A program made the position numbers and the translations under genes. From assembly GCF_000876015.1 (NCBI RefSeq), contig NZ_BBQM01000032.1, forward strand, positions 50,239-114,238: a stretch of DNA of 64,000 bases. Reading direction: 5' to 3'. How positions within the stretch are numbered: the stretch's first letter is position 1; every line of letters begins with the position of its first letter. Shown here piece by piece: positions 16,124 to 25,448 of this stretch. Source of the DNA: Cupriavidus basilensis (GTDB lineage: Bacteria > Pseudomonadota > Gammaproteobacteria > Burkholderiales > Burkholderiaceae). The notes under the pieces are model-generated. The model was not told the DNA's origin, made no database searches, and saw nothing but the letters and a program-made list of their open reading frames with translations.

Positions 16124-19100
16124 TCAGGGCAATTGCAGTTCGGCGCGGCTGCCGGCGGCGCCGGGCCGGATCTCCAGCCGCACGTCGATGCGCTCGCGCA
16201 GCTCCGCCACGTGCGAGATGATGCCCACCAGCCGGCCCGCCTGCTGCAGGTCGATCAGCGTGTGGATGGCGAAGTCCAGGCTTTCCGGGTCGAGCGTGCC
16301 GAAACCTTCGTCGACGAACAGCGTGTCGAGCTGGATGCCGCCCGCGCGCGACTGCACCACATCGGCCAGCCCCAGCGCCAGCGACAGCGAGGCCAGGAAG
16401 CCCTCGCCGCCCGACAGCGTGTTGGCCGGGCGCGCCACGCCCGAGTTGTGGTCGAACACCTCCAGGTCGAGCCCGCCGGCCGCGCGCAGGTCGCCCTGCT
16501 CGCGCACGCGCTGCAGCTCGTAGCGGCTGCGGCTCATGCGCATCAGCCGCAGCGACGCGGCCTCCAGCACCTCGTCGAGCAGCGTGGCCAGCACGAAGCG
16601 CTGGAAGGTGATACGGCGCGGGTTGTTGCCGTTGGCCACCTCGGACAGGCGCCCGAGCACGGCATAGCGGCGCTCGATGTCGGCGCCGTCGGCGGCGAGC
16701 CGGTCCAGGCGCTGCTGGCATTGCAGCAGGTTCTCGCGGCTGCGGTGCAGGTCGGCCTGCTGGCGGACCAGCGCCTCCAGCGCGCTCGCCGCGGCCGCCT
16801 GGGCCTGGCGCAGCGCGTCGAGATCGGGCGCCGCCAGGTCGCGCGCGGCGGCCGTGGCACGCGCGCGGCGGTCGGCGGCGGCGGCCACGTCGCGGTCGAA
16901 GCGCTGGATGCGGGTTTCGAGCTGCGCGGACTCCGCCTCGGGCAGGCGTGCCTCGGCATAGGCCTGCGGCGTGGCAAACCCGGCCTGCGCGAGCGCGCCG
17001 TCGAAGGCCGCGCGCGCCTGCGCCTCGCGCTGCGCGCCGCCGGCAACGCTGGCCTGCGCCGCGGCTTGCGCGGCCTGGGCCGCGGCCAGGTCCGCGCCGG
17101 CCTGCTTGTCGGCGGCCTGGGCCTCGGCCAGCGCGGCCTCGGCGGCGGCCAGTTCCTGCCGCGCGCGCGCCAGCGCATGTTCCAGCTGGGCGGGATCGCG
17201 GCGCTCCGGCGGCACCTGCGCGCTGGCCGCCTCCCACTCGCCTTGCAGCCGGGCGTGGCGCTGCGCGGCCCCCTGCGCGGTGGCATCGGCGCCGCGGATG
17301 GCGGCTTCGGCCGCGGTGAGCGCGGCGCGCTGGCGCTCGAGCTCGGCGGCCAGCGGCAGGCGCCGCGCCTCGGCCGCTTCGGCCGCCTGCTGCTGGGCGC
17401 GCAGCGCGCTGCCGCTTTCGGCCAGCACCTGCCGCGCGCCGCCGATGTCCGCGGCGGCATCGGCGTTGGCATCGGCGGGCATGTCCGCCGATGCCAACGC
17501 CGCGCGCAGCTCCGCCAGCTGATCCTGGCGCAACGTCAGCGCGGCCAGCGCCGACTGCGCGCCGGCCGCGGCTTCGTGCGCGGCCTGGTCGGCGGCGCGG
17601 GCGTCGTCGCGCGCGTGATCGAGGACCTCGTCGGGCACCGGCGCGTCGAACTGCAGCGCAAGCTGTGGATGGGCGGCGCTGCCGCACACCGGGCAGGCCT
17701 CGCCGGCGCGCAGCCCAGCCGCCAGCCGCGCGGCCTGCCCCGCGCGCCATGCGCGCTCGGTCTCGCGCAGATGCGCGGCGGCGGCCGCCTGCCGCGCGGC
17801 GGCGCGCTGCGCGGCGCCGTGCGCGGCTTCGGCTTGCGCGCGGCCCTGCTCCGCCTGCGCCAGCGCGGCGGCGTATTTGTCCAGCATCGTGGCCTGGCGG
17901 GCCAGTTCGGCCTGCCGGAGCCGGATCGCCTCCAGCCCGCGCGCGCCGGCCTCGGCCTGCGCCAGCCCGGCTTCGGCCTGGCGCATCGCCGCGGCGGCCT
18001 GTTCCTGCGCGCGCGCGGCAGCCGCGTGCGCCGCCGCCGCGCTGGCCTGCTCCGCGGCGGCGCGCTGCAATTCGGCTTGCAGCGCGCCAAGGCGCTGCGC
18101 GCGCGGCAGCATGGCCTCCAGCTCGGCCGCCTGCTTCTGCATCCGCTGGCGCTCGCCCGCGCGCCCGGCCTGCGTGGCAAGCGCGGCGGCGGCGCGCGCC
18201 GAGACGGCGGCGCAGGCATCCGCGCGCGCGCCCGCCGCCGCCAGCGCCTGCTGCGCCTGGCGGTGATCGTGCCCGGCTTGCTGCCAGTGCTGCTCGAACG
18301 GCTGCGCCTGCGCCGCGCGGCGCGCGGCCTGCAGGCGCTGGCGCACGGCTTCCACCTCGGCCTGCTGCGCCATCAGCGCCGCATGGGCCGCCTCGGCTTC
18401 GCGCGCTTCGCGCAGGCGCGCATCGGCCTGCTCGCCCTGCTGCGTCGCCAGCCGGGCGTGCTCGAGCGTGGCGCGCGCGGCGGTTTCCTGCCGCGCCAGG
18501 TCTTCCAGCCCGGATTGCAGCGCCGCCACCTGCACGCGCAGCGCCTCGGCGGATTCGAGCTCGTATTGCTGCAGCAAGGCCGACTGCTCGATGCGCAGCC
18601 GCTCGGCCTGCTGGCGGATGGCCGCCGCCTGCCCCTTGAGCAGTTCCTCCACGCGCCGGTACAGCTCGGTGCGGAACAGGCGCTCGAGAATCGCCTGGCG
18701 GCTTTTCGAATCCGCCGTGAGCAGTTCGCGGAACCGCCCCTGCGGCAGCACGATCACCTGGCGGAACTGGCTGCTGTCGAAGCCCAGCAGGTTGCGCACG
18801 AATTCGTCGACGCGGCTGGGCTGGCTGGCCTTGCTGGTCCAGCCGGCCGCCTCCAGCGCATCGAGCTGGGCCTTGGGCGTCTCCTTGACCGTGCCGCCGC
18901 CGCGCAGCTTGGGACGCTCCTGCGCGGGCGAGCGCGTGACGCGGTAGCGCTGCGCGCCGAGGCTGAACTCGAACGTCACCTCGGTGCGCAGGCCCGGATC
19001 GGCGTTGGCGCTGCGCATGTCCTGCGCGCTGCGCTCGCCGCCCGAAGTGTCGCCATAGAGCGCGAAGCAGATCGCGTCGAGCAAGGTGGTCTTGCCGGCG

Positions 19101-19213
19101 CCGGTGGGGCCGTGGATCAGGAAGAACGCCTGCTCGCCGAGCCGGCTGAAATCGATTTCCTCGCGGGCCGCGAACGGGCCGAACGCCTGCAGCGCCAGAT
19201 GCAGCGGCCTCAT
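16124..19213 (-). CDS. sbcC: Exonuclease subunit SbcC (Rad50-like)
   Basis: A 1029-residue ATPase of the SbcCD complex, which opens and cuts hairpins and protein-blocked DNA ends. The N-terminal P-loop is GPTGAGKTT (35-43). Two very long Ala/Gln/Glu-rich coiled-coil arms flank a zinc hook, CPVC at 507-510. The C-terminal ATPase half has NTLSGGEGFLASLSLALGLA (signature) and LDTLFVDEGFGTLD (Walker B). Length fits the family (~1000-1050). The start overlaps the sbcD stop by four bases, so translation is probably coupled. A 42-base near-palindrome lies inside the coding sequence at 17461-17502, close to the zinc-hook-encoding part. Confidence 0.95.
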   Translation of the reverse strand: MRPLHLALQAFGPFAAREEIDFSRLGEQAFFLIHGPTGAGKTTLLDAICFALYGDTSGGERSAQDMRSANADPGLRTEVTFEFSLGAQRYRVTRSPAQERPKLRGGGTVKETPKAQLDALEAAGWTSKASQPSRVDEFVRNLLGFDSSQFRQVIVLPQGRFRELLTADSKSRQAILERLFRTELYRRVEELLKGQAAAIRQQAERLRIEQSALLQQYELESAEALRVQVAALQSGLEDLARQETAARATLEHARLATQQGEQADARLREAREAEAAHAALMAQQAEVEAVRQRLQAARRAAQAQPFEQHWQQAGHDHRQAQQALAAAGARADACAAVSARAAAALATQAGRAGERQRMQKQAAELEAMLPRAQRLGALQAELQRAAAEQASAAAAHAAAARAQEQAAAAMRQAEAGLAQAEAGARGLEAIRLRQAELARQATMLDKYAAALAQAEQGRAQAEAAHGAAQRAAARQAAAAAHLRETERAWRAGQAARLAAGLRAGEACPVCGSAAHPQLALQFDAPVPDEVLDHARDDARAADQAAHEAAAGAQSALAALTLRQDQLAELRAALASADMPADANADAAADIGGARQVLAESGSALRAQQQAAEAAEARRLPLAAELERQRAALTAAEAAIRGADATAQGAAQRHARLQGEWEAASAQVPPERRDPAQLEHALARARQELAAAEAALAEAQAADKQAGADLAAAQAAQAAAQASVAGGAQREAQARAAFDGALAQAGFATPQAYAEARLPEAESAQLETRIQRFDRDVAAAADRRARATAAARDLAAPDLDALRQAQAAAASALEALVRQQADLHRSRENLLQCQQRLDRLAADGADIERRYAVLGRLSEVANGNNPRRITFQRFVLATLLDEVLEAASLRLMRMSRSRYELQRVREQGDLRAAGGLDLEVFDHNSGVARPANTLSGGEGFLASLSLALGLADVVQSRAGGIQLDTLFVDEGFGTLDPESLDFAIHTLIDLQQAGRLVGIISHVAELRERIDVRLEIRPGAAGSRAELQLP
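17461..17502. repeat. 42-base near-perfect palindrome inside sbcC
   Basis: Bases 17461-17478 are the exact reverse complement of 17485-17502 (18-base arms). Of the six central bases four also pair, so only 17479/17484 mismatch. On the minus strand it encodes an Ala/Asp-rich run around ASADMPADANADA in the coiled-coil arm just after the zinc hook. Confidence 0.9.
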
Positions 19214-20355
19214 GCGGACTCCCTGTCGGCCGCGGCGATGCCGTCGAGCACCTGCGTCAGCGCGCGGCGCTGGTCTTCATCCAGGTCCTCGTCGGCGACT
19301 TCCTTGAAAAAGCTGGCGAACAGCTCGCCGGTGTCGAGCTGGCGCAGGCGCTGGCCGGCGGCGCTGGCCTCGCCGGCGCGCGACAGCACCGCGCGCTCGA
19401 TCGCCAGCGCGTTGGGATAGGCCTGGCGCAGGCGCGCCATCGGGTCCAGCAAGGCGCCGGTGTCGGTCAGCACGGCGTGGATATAGTCGTCGCGCCGCGG
19501 ATCGGCGGCGCCCTGCGCCACCAGCGCGGCCAGTTCGCCCTCGAGGATGCGCAGGTCGCGCCGCGGGGCCAGCGCGATCTCCTCGATGGCAACCTCGCCA
19601 TTGGCGCCCAGCTCGATCAGCGAGACCGACTTGGCGTGCGCGGCTTCCGACAGCGAGTATTTCAGCAGCGAGCCCGAATAGCGGATGCGCCCGCCCAGCG
19701 TCTGCGGCCGGTGCAGGTGGCCGAGCGCGACCAGGTCGAAGCCGTCGAACACGCCCGCCGCCACCGCCCCGCTGCCGCCCACCGAAAGCGGCCGCTCGGA
19801 TTCGCTGGCCTCGCCGCCGATGACGAAGGCGTGCGCCACCACCACCGAGCGCGCCTGCGCCGGATGGCCGGCGCGGATCGCGTCGAGACGGGCCGCGAGC
19901 GCGGCCTCGTGGCCGGGCACGTCCACGCCGAAGGCATCGCGCACCGTGGCGGGCTCGGCATAAGGCAAGGCATAGATGCGCACTTCGCCGTGCGCGTCGG
20001 ACAAGGTCACGCAGGCCGCCTCGCGCTCGGTGCGGCCCGCCACGTGCAGGCCCTGCGCGGTCAGCAGCCGCGCGCCGAAACCGAGCCGCTGCGCGCTGTC
20101 GTGGTTGCCGGCGATCATCACCACCGGCACGCCCGCGTCCACCACGATGCGCGCCAGCACGTCGTCGAGCAGCGCCACCGCCTCGGGCGGCGGCACCGCG
20201 CGGTCATAGACGTCGCCGGCGATCAGCACCGCGTCCGGCTTGTGCTCGCGGACCAGCGCCACGAACTGGTCGAGCACCCAGGCCTGGTCTTCGAGCAGGC
20301 TGCGCGCGTGAAAGACGCGCCCGAGATGCCAGTCGGCAGTGTGGAGAAAACGCAA
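19210..20355 (-). CDS. sbcD: Exonuclease subunit SbcD (Mre11-like)
   Basis: A 381-residue metallophosphoesterase nuclease subunit of SbcCD. Metal-binding motifs are clear: RFLHTADWHLG (motif I), LIAGDVYDRAVPP (II), MIAGNHDSAQRL (III), VVAHAF (IV) and LGHLHRPQ (V). The C-terminal capping region precedes a helix that contacts SbcC. The start is taken as the TTG at 20355, which gives the family N-terminus LRFLHTADWH and has AAGGA eight bases upstream; no in-frame ATG gives this. It overlaps sbcC by four bases. Confidence 0.94.
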   Translation of the reverse strand: MRFLHTADWHLGRVFHARSLLEDQAWVLDQFVALVREHKPDAVLIAGDVYDRAVPPPEAVALLDDVLARIVVDAGVPVVMIAGNHDSAQRLGFGARLLTAQGLHVAGRTEREAACVTLSDAHGEVRIYALPYAEPATVRDAFGVDVPGHEAALAARLDAIRAGHPAQARSVVVAHAFVIGGEASESERPLSVGGSGAVAAGVFDGFDLVALGHLHRPQTLGGRIRYSGSLLKYSLSEAAHAKSVSLIELGANGEVAIEEIALAPRRDLRILEGELAALVAQGAADPRRDDYIHAVLTDTGALLDPMARLRQAYPNALAIERAVLSRAGEASAAGQRLRQLDTGELFASFFKEVADEDLDEDQRRALTQVLDGIAAADRESA

Positions 20356-20580
20356 TGTGGAATTCCTTGATGACCTGTGCGGGGCACGGCCGCCCATGAA
20401 GCATGAGGATAAGGGCCGGCCGCGGCAGGCGACATGATAAACGCCGCCGGCGCGGCGTTCAGCTTCGGTTCAGCGCGCGCTGCGCACAATGCACGCATGC
20501 TGGTGCAAAGGCGCCAGCCCCGGCACGCCGGGCCATTCCGGGCACGCGCGCGCATAACCAGGCATAACCAGGAGAACAAC

Positions 20581-20925
20581 ATGAAACGCATTCTGATCGC
20601 CACCGCACTCGCCGCCGCAACCGTCGCCGCGCAGGCACAGTACACCGGCCCGTCCGCGGTGCCCGCCGCCACCGTCAAGAGCCTGCAGGCGCAGGGCAAG
20701 GACGACCAGCCGGCGGTGCTGCGCGGCCAGATCGTCAGCCACGTGGGCGATGAACTCTACAGCTTCGACGACGGCACCGGGCAGATGCGCGTCAAGATCA
20801 AGCACAAGCTGTGGCCGGCCGGGCAGCCTGTCGGCGCCGCCACCAAGGTGGAGCTGACCGGCGAGTACGACAAGGACTGGGTGGGCGAACCCAAGTTCAA
20901 GGTCAAGCAGGTTCGCGTGCTCTGA
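20581..20925 (+). CDS. Periplasmic OB-fold (BOF/YgiW family) protein
   Basis: A 114-residue exported protein. Residues 1-20 form a signal peptide (MKRILIATALAAATVAAQAQ, cleavage after AQA). The mature part matches the bacterial OB-fold YgiW/YdeI family: AVLRGQIVSHVGDELYSFDD, GQMRVKIKHKLWPAG and VELTGEYDKDWVG. Members are implicated in stress and cationic compound tolerance, probably by binding small ligands. AGGAG precedes the ATG. It stands alone between sbcD (divergent) and the Tad-locus regulator (convergent). Confidence 0.9.
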   Translation: MKRILIATALAAATVAAQAQYTGPSAVPAATVKSLQAQGKDDQPAVLRGQIVSHVGDELYSFDDGTGQMRVKIKHKLWPAGQPVGAATKVELTGEYDKDWVGEPKFKVKQVRVL

Positions 20926-20938
20926 GCGGGCTTGCGCC

Positions 20939-22309
20939 TCAGGCCGGCTCGGCCTCGTTGTCCGCGATCTGGAACTTGCGCATCTTCTCCCACAGCACCT
21001 TGCGGCTGATGCCGAGGCTGGCCGCCGTATCCTGGCGCCGCCAGCTATTGGCGTCGAGCGCCGCCACGATGCGGCGGCGCTCCTCGGTCTCGCCGCGCCA
21101 GTCGGCGGTGCGCTCGTTGCCGTCGAACGCTCCCGGGCGCAGGCTGCGGAACAGCGGCCGGATGCGCGCCTCGTCCCAGTGGCCGGTCTGCTGCACCGTG
21201 ATGCCGACGCGCTCGGCGAGGTTGCGCAGCTCGCGCACGTTGCCGGTGAAGAACGCCGTGCCCACCGCGCCCTTGAGCCAGTCCGGCACCGGCGGCAAGG
21301 CCTCGAAGCCGGACGGCCCGAGCATCTGCTTGAGGAACGAGATCAGCAGCGCCACCTTGTCGACCGCGCCGCGCTCTTCCAGGCTGGGCAGGCGCAGCTC
21401 GATCACCGCCAGGCGGAAATAGAGATCCGCGCGGAAGCGCCCTTGCGACACCGCCTCGCGCAGGTCCTTGTTGGTGGCCGCCACCAGGCGGAAGTCCAGC
21501 TTCACCGGCATGGTCGAACCCAGCCGCGTGAGCGCGTTCTCTTCCAGCACGCGCAGCAGCTTGACCTGCTGGAACAGCGGCAGGTCGCCGATTTCGTCGA
21601 GGAACAGCGTGCCGCCGTTGGCCTGCTCGAAAAAGCCGCGATGCGCGAACATCGCGCCCGTGAACGCGCCCTTGGCATGGCCGAAGAACTGCGACTCGAA
21701 CAGCCCGTCGGGAATCGCGCCGCAGTTCACCGCGACGAACGGCCCCTTGCCGTAGATGTTGTTGCGCTCGTGGAAAAGCTGCGCGATGCGCTCCTTGCCC
21801 GCGCCGGTCTCGCCGTACAGCATCACGTTGCTGCTGAAGTCGGCGAACGTGTCCACCTGCGCCAGGAACTGCTGCATGGCCGCCGACTCCGCCACCAGTT
21901 CCGCGCCGGTGTTGCCGGTCTCGGCCGCGGCCAGCAACTGCGGCAGCAGCTTGCCGATCTGGTTGCGCAGGTCGGGGCCGGTGAAATCGTCGGACAGGAT
22001 ATGCGCGTACTCCGCCGGGAAACGCCCCGGATCGGTCTCCCGCCCGGGCGCCGCGACCCAGATCACCGGCATGCCGTGCGCGGCCTCCCAGTCCAGCGCG
22101 GTGAACTTCGCCGCGCCGATCACCGACACGCTGATCACCGCCACGCACGGCTTGGTGCGCGGCTCCGCCGGCAAGGCTTCCAGCGCGCCGGCGCGGATCA
22201 CGTCTACCCCGAGCGGCGACAGAAAGCGCGCCACGCGGTCGGCAATATCGTACTTGCCTTCCCACACATAGACTTCAAGGCTCTCGTAGGCCCAGCGATC
22301 TGTTTTCAT
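20939..22309 (-). CDS. Sigma-54-dependent activator at the end of the Tad locus
   Basis: A 456-residue bacterial enhancer-binding protein. Residues 1-~125 form an alpha/beta region with the outline of a receiver, but no Asp stands at the usual phosphorylation strand (CVAVISVSVIG), so it is probably not controlled by phosphorylation. The AAA+ domain is complete: Walker A GETGAGKE (166-173), the sigma-54 contact loop GAFTGA (214-219), Walker B GGTLFLDEI and the RADLYFRL arginine region. A Fis-type helix-turn-helix ends the protein (RRQDTAASLGISRKVLWEKM). It lies 45 bases after tadG on the same strand, so it may be co-transcribed and regulate the pilus genes; that target is inferred. Confidence 0.9.
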   Translation of the reverse strand: MKTDRWAYESLEVYVWEGKYDIADRVARFLSPLGVDVIRAGALEALPAEPRTKPCVAVISVSVIGAAKFTALDWEAAHGMPVIWVAAPGRETDPGRFPAEYAHILSDDFTGPDLRNQIGKLLPQLLAAAETGNTGAELVAESAAMQQFLAQVDTFADFSSNVMLYGETGAGKERIAQLFHERNNIYGKGPFVAVNCGAIPDGLFESQFFGHAKGAFTGAMFAHRGFFEQANGGTLFLDEIGDLPLFQQVKLLRVLEENALTRLGSTMPVKLDFRLVAATNKDLREAVSQGRFRADLYFRLAVIELRLPSLEERGAVDKVALLISFLKQMLGPSGFEALPPVPDWLKGAVGTAFFTGNVRELRNLAERVGITVQQTGHWDEARIRPLFRSLRPGAFDGNERTADWRGETEERRRIVAALDANSWRRQDTAASLGISRKVLWEKMRKFQIADNEAEPA

Positions 22310-22354
22310 CTTTCTTCCGCCGTATCGCGATTCGCCTGTTGCATGGCTTGTTCT

Positions 22355-24139
22355 TCAGAACACCAGTTCGGCGTTGTTGCAGTCGATGTCGTTCAGCCAC
22401 AGGTCGGCGTAACCCAACTGGATGCCGAGGGCGCCGAGCAGCGGCCCCAAGAGCACGTCCAGCGACTGGAACAGTGGGGTCAGCAAACCCGCAAGGGGCA
22501 ACGGGATGCCCAATAGCGGAATGCCGAGCACCGTCACCTCGACCTTGAGATTCAGCGATCCCACCACATCGAGCAGGATGCCCGTCAGCGGGTTCGCCGT
22601 GCCCACCCGGGTAGTGGCCCCCGGGGCTAGGGTAACAACGGTGTTATTCAAGCTTGGACCCGTTTTCGTCGAACCGGTCGCAGTTACCTTGACCGTTGTG
22701 GAAATCAGCGGAAGCCCGGTCTCGACAATTGTCACCGGCCCGGATGCGCACCCTGCACCGCTGCCAACCCCGGCGGCAAGACAAGCCTTTGCCACGCCGG
22801 TATTGACGCCGAACGTCGCCCTGCAATCCGCCTTTGCGGCTGCGCATTGAATGCTCTGCAGGGATGCCGTCGCGGAAGCGACCTCCACGTATAGCGGCAA
22901 ATTCACGCTGACATTGATCAGACCCAGCAGCGGCGCTATCAGCGCGCCAACCAGCGTTGTGGTCTTCGACGTGTCCATGCCACCCAAGGCGGCAATGTCG
23001 AGACGCAGCCCGACCTGGGCGTTGTGGGCGGTGGTCTGCCACGTGCCAGAGCTCAGTTGGCGCGCCGGACCTACCGCCGTGGCCGGCGGCGCGATGACAT
23101 ACAACTGTGCACTAACGCCTGCGATGTTGGGCACATTGATATTGGTCGTGGGTAGCGCGATTGCGGCCGTACCATTGGCCACCTGCGCCCCCAGCATCAA
23201 CAGATTGGCCACGCTCAGGCCGACATCCGCGGCCGACGACGCCGCCGGCGCCAGCACGCCCAGATTGAGCAGCTTGCCCAGCCCCACATCCACCGCCGCG
23301 CCGCCCACGCCCAGCTTCGTGGGCGGGCTGCCAAGCGCGGTGGACAGCAGCGCGTCCTTGCCCGCCGCACCCAGCACCAGCGCATAGAACTGCTGGATCG
23401 ACAGCGAGGTCTTCAGCAACTCGTCGACGGAACCAAGGCCGAGCTTGAGCCGCAGCTGGTCCAGCGTGACCGTGGTGTTGAGCAGCCCATTCCAGTCCAG
23501 CACCGAGAAATTGACGGCGGTGCCCAGCAACGCGCCCAGCAGACTGTTGGCGGACTGAAAATCCAGCAGCCCGCTGCCCAGCGAAAACGACGCCACCGGC
23601 GGACTCGCATTGGCAATCGCCTCCGCGCGCAGCTGGCGCGAGGTGCCGCCCGGAATCACGAACAGGATCGGCACGGTCTGCGTGACCACCACCTGTACCG
23701 CGTTGGCCGAGACCGACTGCGCATTGGCGTCGTAGCCGGCCTTGAAATGCCGCGCCGTATCGCTGCCGGACGTATAGGCCGGGTCCCATACGCCCATGCA
23801 CACGTTCATGCCGTCGGCAGCACCCGCGGCCGGGCTGGCGCAGCCGGCCGCGGCCGCGCCCCCGTAGCCGTTCTGCGTGCCGGCCGCCTGCGTGGCGGCG
23901 AGCACGTTGGCGGAAACCGTGGCGGACGGCCCCGCCTGCTTGAGCTGCTGGGCGCCGGCCAGCGCGGCCATGTCGGCAACCTTCTGCAGCTCCCGCTGGC
24001 GGTAGAACACATGGCCCACGTCGATCGACACCAGCGCGCCCACCACCACCGTCACCAGCAGCAAGGCGCCCAGCACGCCGATGGCCCCGCGCTGCGCGCG
24101 TCCGCGCACGCCGATGCAGGACGAGCCCATGCGCGTCAT
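22355..24139 (-). CDS. tadG: TadG-family pilus assembly protein
   Basis: A 594-residue protein with an N-terminal cytoplasmic tail and one membrane helix (RGAIGVLGALLLVTVVVGAL). It is followed by the TadE/TadG pseudopilin signature DVGHVFYRQRELQKVADMAA and LAGAQQL. The large C-terminal part is periplasmic, rich in Leu, Gly, Ala, Val and Thr, with several Cys in pairs (CAAAKADC; CLAAGVGSGAGC). TadG proteins anchor or align the Flp pilus at the outer envelope. Start ATG 24139 overlaps the upstream DUF3613 gene by four bases. The C-terminal sequence is low in charge and unusual, so a strain-specific adhesive role is possible. Confidence 0.85.
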   Translation of the reverse strand: MTRMGSSCIGVRGRAQRGAIGVLGALLLVTVVVGALVSIDVGHVFYRQRELQKVADMAALAGAQQLKQAGPSATVSANVLAATQAAGTQNGYGGAAAAGCASPAAGAADGMNVCMGVWDPAYTSGSDTARHFKAGYDANAQSVSANAVQVVVTQTVPILFVIPGGTSRQLRAEAIANASPPVASFSLGSGLLDFQSANSLLGALLGTAVNFSVLDWNGLLNTTVTLDQLRLKLGLGSVDELLKTSLSIQQFYALVLGAAGKDALLSTALGSPPTKLGVGGAAVDVGLGKLLNLGVLAPAASSAADVGLSVANLLMLGAQVANGTAAIALPTTNINVPNIAGVSAQLYVIAPPATAVGPARQLSSGTWQTTAHNAQVGLRLDIAALGGMDTSKTTTLVGALIAPLLGLINVSVNLPLYVEVASATASLQSIQCAAAKADCRATFGVNTGVAKACLAAGVGSGAGCASGPVTIVETGLPLISTTVKVTATGSTKTGPSLNNTVVTLAPGATTRVGTANPLTGILLDVVGSLNLKVEVTVLGIPLLGIPLPLAGLLTPLFQSLDVLLGPLLGALGIQLGYADLWLNDIDCNNAELVF

Positions 24140-24504
24140 CGCCCGGCCGCTCCGGTCGCGCCCGCAGCTCCGGTTGCGCCGGCCGTCATGCCGCTGCCCC
24201 GTTGCGACGATGTCTGGCCCGTATAGAACTCCGGAATCGGATAGCTGAACGTGGCCATGTAGCGCGGGTAGGACAGCGCGGCCTGCTCGCCCCGCAGCGG
24301 CAGCAGTTGTCCGCCCTGCGTGCCGTTGCGCTGGATCTCGAGGATATTGCGCGTGGTGGCGCCGACTTCCTGCCGCGCGGGGCGCGCCTGGCGCGTGGCC
24401 TCGGTCTGGGCGCAGAGCGGGCCCGCGGCCAAGAGGGCCACGGCGAGCGCCAGCCCGCGGCGGCAGGCGGCATGCAGGTTCTTCGATGCGGTGGTCCGTG
24501 TCAT
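24136..24504 (-). CDS. DUF3613-like exported protein of the Tad locus
   Basis: A 122-residue exported protein. Residues ~14-33 form a signal peptide (RGLALAVALLAAGPLCAQ). The middle matches what I recall of DUF3613 proteins from burkholderial Tad loci: VGATTRNILEIQRNGTQGGQ and LPLRGEQAALSYPRYMATFS. The C-terminus is a Gly/Ala/Thr repeat (GATGAAGATGAAGR). It is translationally coupled to tadG through a four-base overlap and lies 83 bases after tadD. Function is unknown; location implies pilus biogenesis. Confidence 0.8.
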   Translation of the reverse strand: MTRTTASKNLHAACRRGLALAVALLAAGPLCAQTEATRQARPARQEVGATTRNILEIQRNGTQGGQLLPLRGEQAALSYPRYMATFSYPIPEFYTGQTSSQRGSGMTAGATGAAGATGAAGR

Positions 24505-24587
24505 GAATGGCTCCTGGATGCGCGCCCGGACAGCGGGCAGCGCCTGGTGACTCGCGAACGCCGGCCGCGCGGCGGCATGCCGGGCGT

Positions 24588-25448
24588 TCATGGCGTGGCC
24601 TGGCCGATGTCGGTCAGGCGCAGATGGCTGGGGCCGGCCACGGCCGCGGTGGCGGCGCCCGGCGCGGCGGCGGCCAGCGTCGCGCCGGGTGCTGCCGCGC
24701 GGGCATGCTGCGCGCTGGCGCGCCTGACGCGCTCCGCTTCCTGCATCACGGCCTTGCGCGTGGCCTCCGGCAGGGCCGCGCGCTGCATCAGCGATGCGGC
24801 CTGGTCGGGCTTGCCGTCGGCGGCAAGCCACACCGCCGCGTTGCTGACCACGCGCGGGTTCTTGCCGTCGAGCTGCAGCGCCTGCATGACCGGCACGCGC
24901 GCCTCGGCCAGCGCGCCGGTGCGCATCAGCGCGTAGCCGAGGTCGTTGGCCACCTGCGGGTTGGTGGGATCGGCCTGCGCCGCGCGGCGGAACTCGGCGG
25001 CGGCGCCGGCAAAGTTGTTCTGGCGCCCGGCGATCAGCCCCAGGCCGTGGTAGGCGCGCGCCTGCGCCGTGGTCCCGGCGAGGCTGCGGTAGGCCTGCAC
25101 GGCCTGCGCGTCCTGGCTGGTCTCGCGCAGCGCGTCGGCGCGCATCAGTGTCAGTTCGGGGTTGGCGCCGAAGCGCTTCTCGTACACATCGATATGCGCG
25201 AGCGAGGCAAAGTACAGGCCCTCCTCCTGCATCTTGCCGATCAGCCCCAGATAAACCGTCTTGTCGTCATAGCCGGCGCGGTCCTGCTTGTCGCGCAGCC
25301 TGGACAGTTCCACCTGGGCGTCGGCCTGCTCGCTCATGCGGCTGGCCAGGCTGGCGCCGCAGCCCGACAGCGCCGCGGCGGCCAGCGCCGGCAGCAGCGC
25401 CCACGCCCAGCGGCGGCGCGCGCCAATCCTGTCGTCTCGTCCCGTCAT
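24588..25448 (-). CDS. tadD: TadD-like TPR lipoprotein
   Basis: A 286-residue outer-membrane-type lipoprotein with a lipobox LSGC (Cys30) after a hydrophobic signal. Residues ~75-230 hold TPR helices, including AQAVQAYRSLAGTTAQARAY, NFAGAAAEFRRAAQADPTNP and VANDLGYALMRTGALAEARV. TadD supports assembly or localisation of the CpaC secretin. The start ATG 25448 overlaps the tadC stop by four bases. The Ala-rich C-terminus (AAPGATLAAAAPGAATAA) is low complexity. Confidence 0.88.
   Translation of the reverse strand: MTGRDDRIGARRRWAWALLPALAAAALSGCGASLASRMSEQADAQVELSRLRDKQDRAGYDDKTVYLGLIGKMQEEGLYFASLAHIDVYEKRFGANPELTLMRADALRETSQDAQAVQAYRSLAGTTAQARAYHGLGLIAGRQNNFAGAAAEFRRAAQADPTNPQVANDLGYALMRTGALAEARVPVMQALQLDGKNPRVVSNAAVWLAADGKPDQAASLMQRAALPEATRKAVMQEAERVRRASAQHARAAAPGATLAAAAPGAATAAVAGPSHLRLTDIGQATP

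Noticed and set aside
16043..19420. Long antisense open frame opposite sbcC
   Set aside because: Composition is Arg/Gly/Leu-rich with no domain; sbcC on the other strand has all family motifs.
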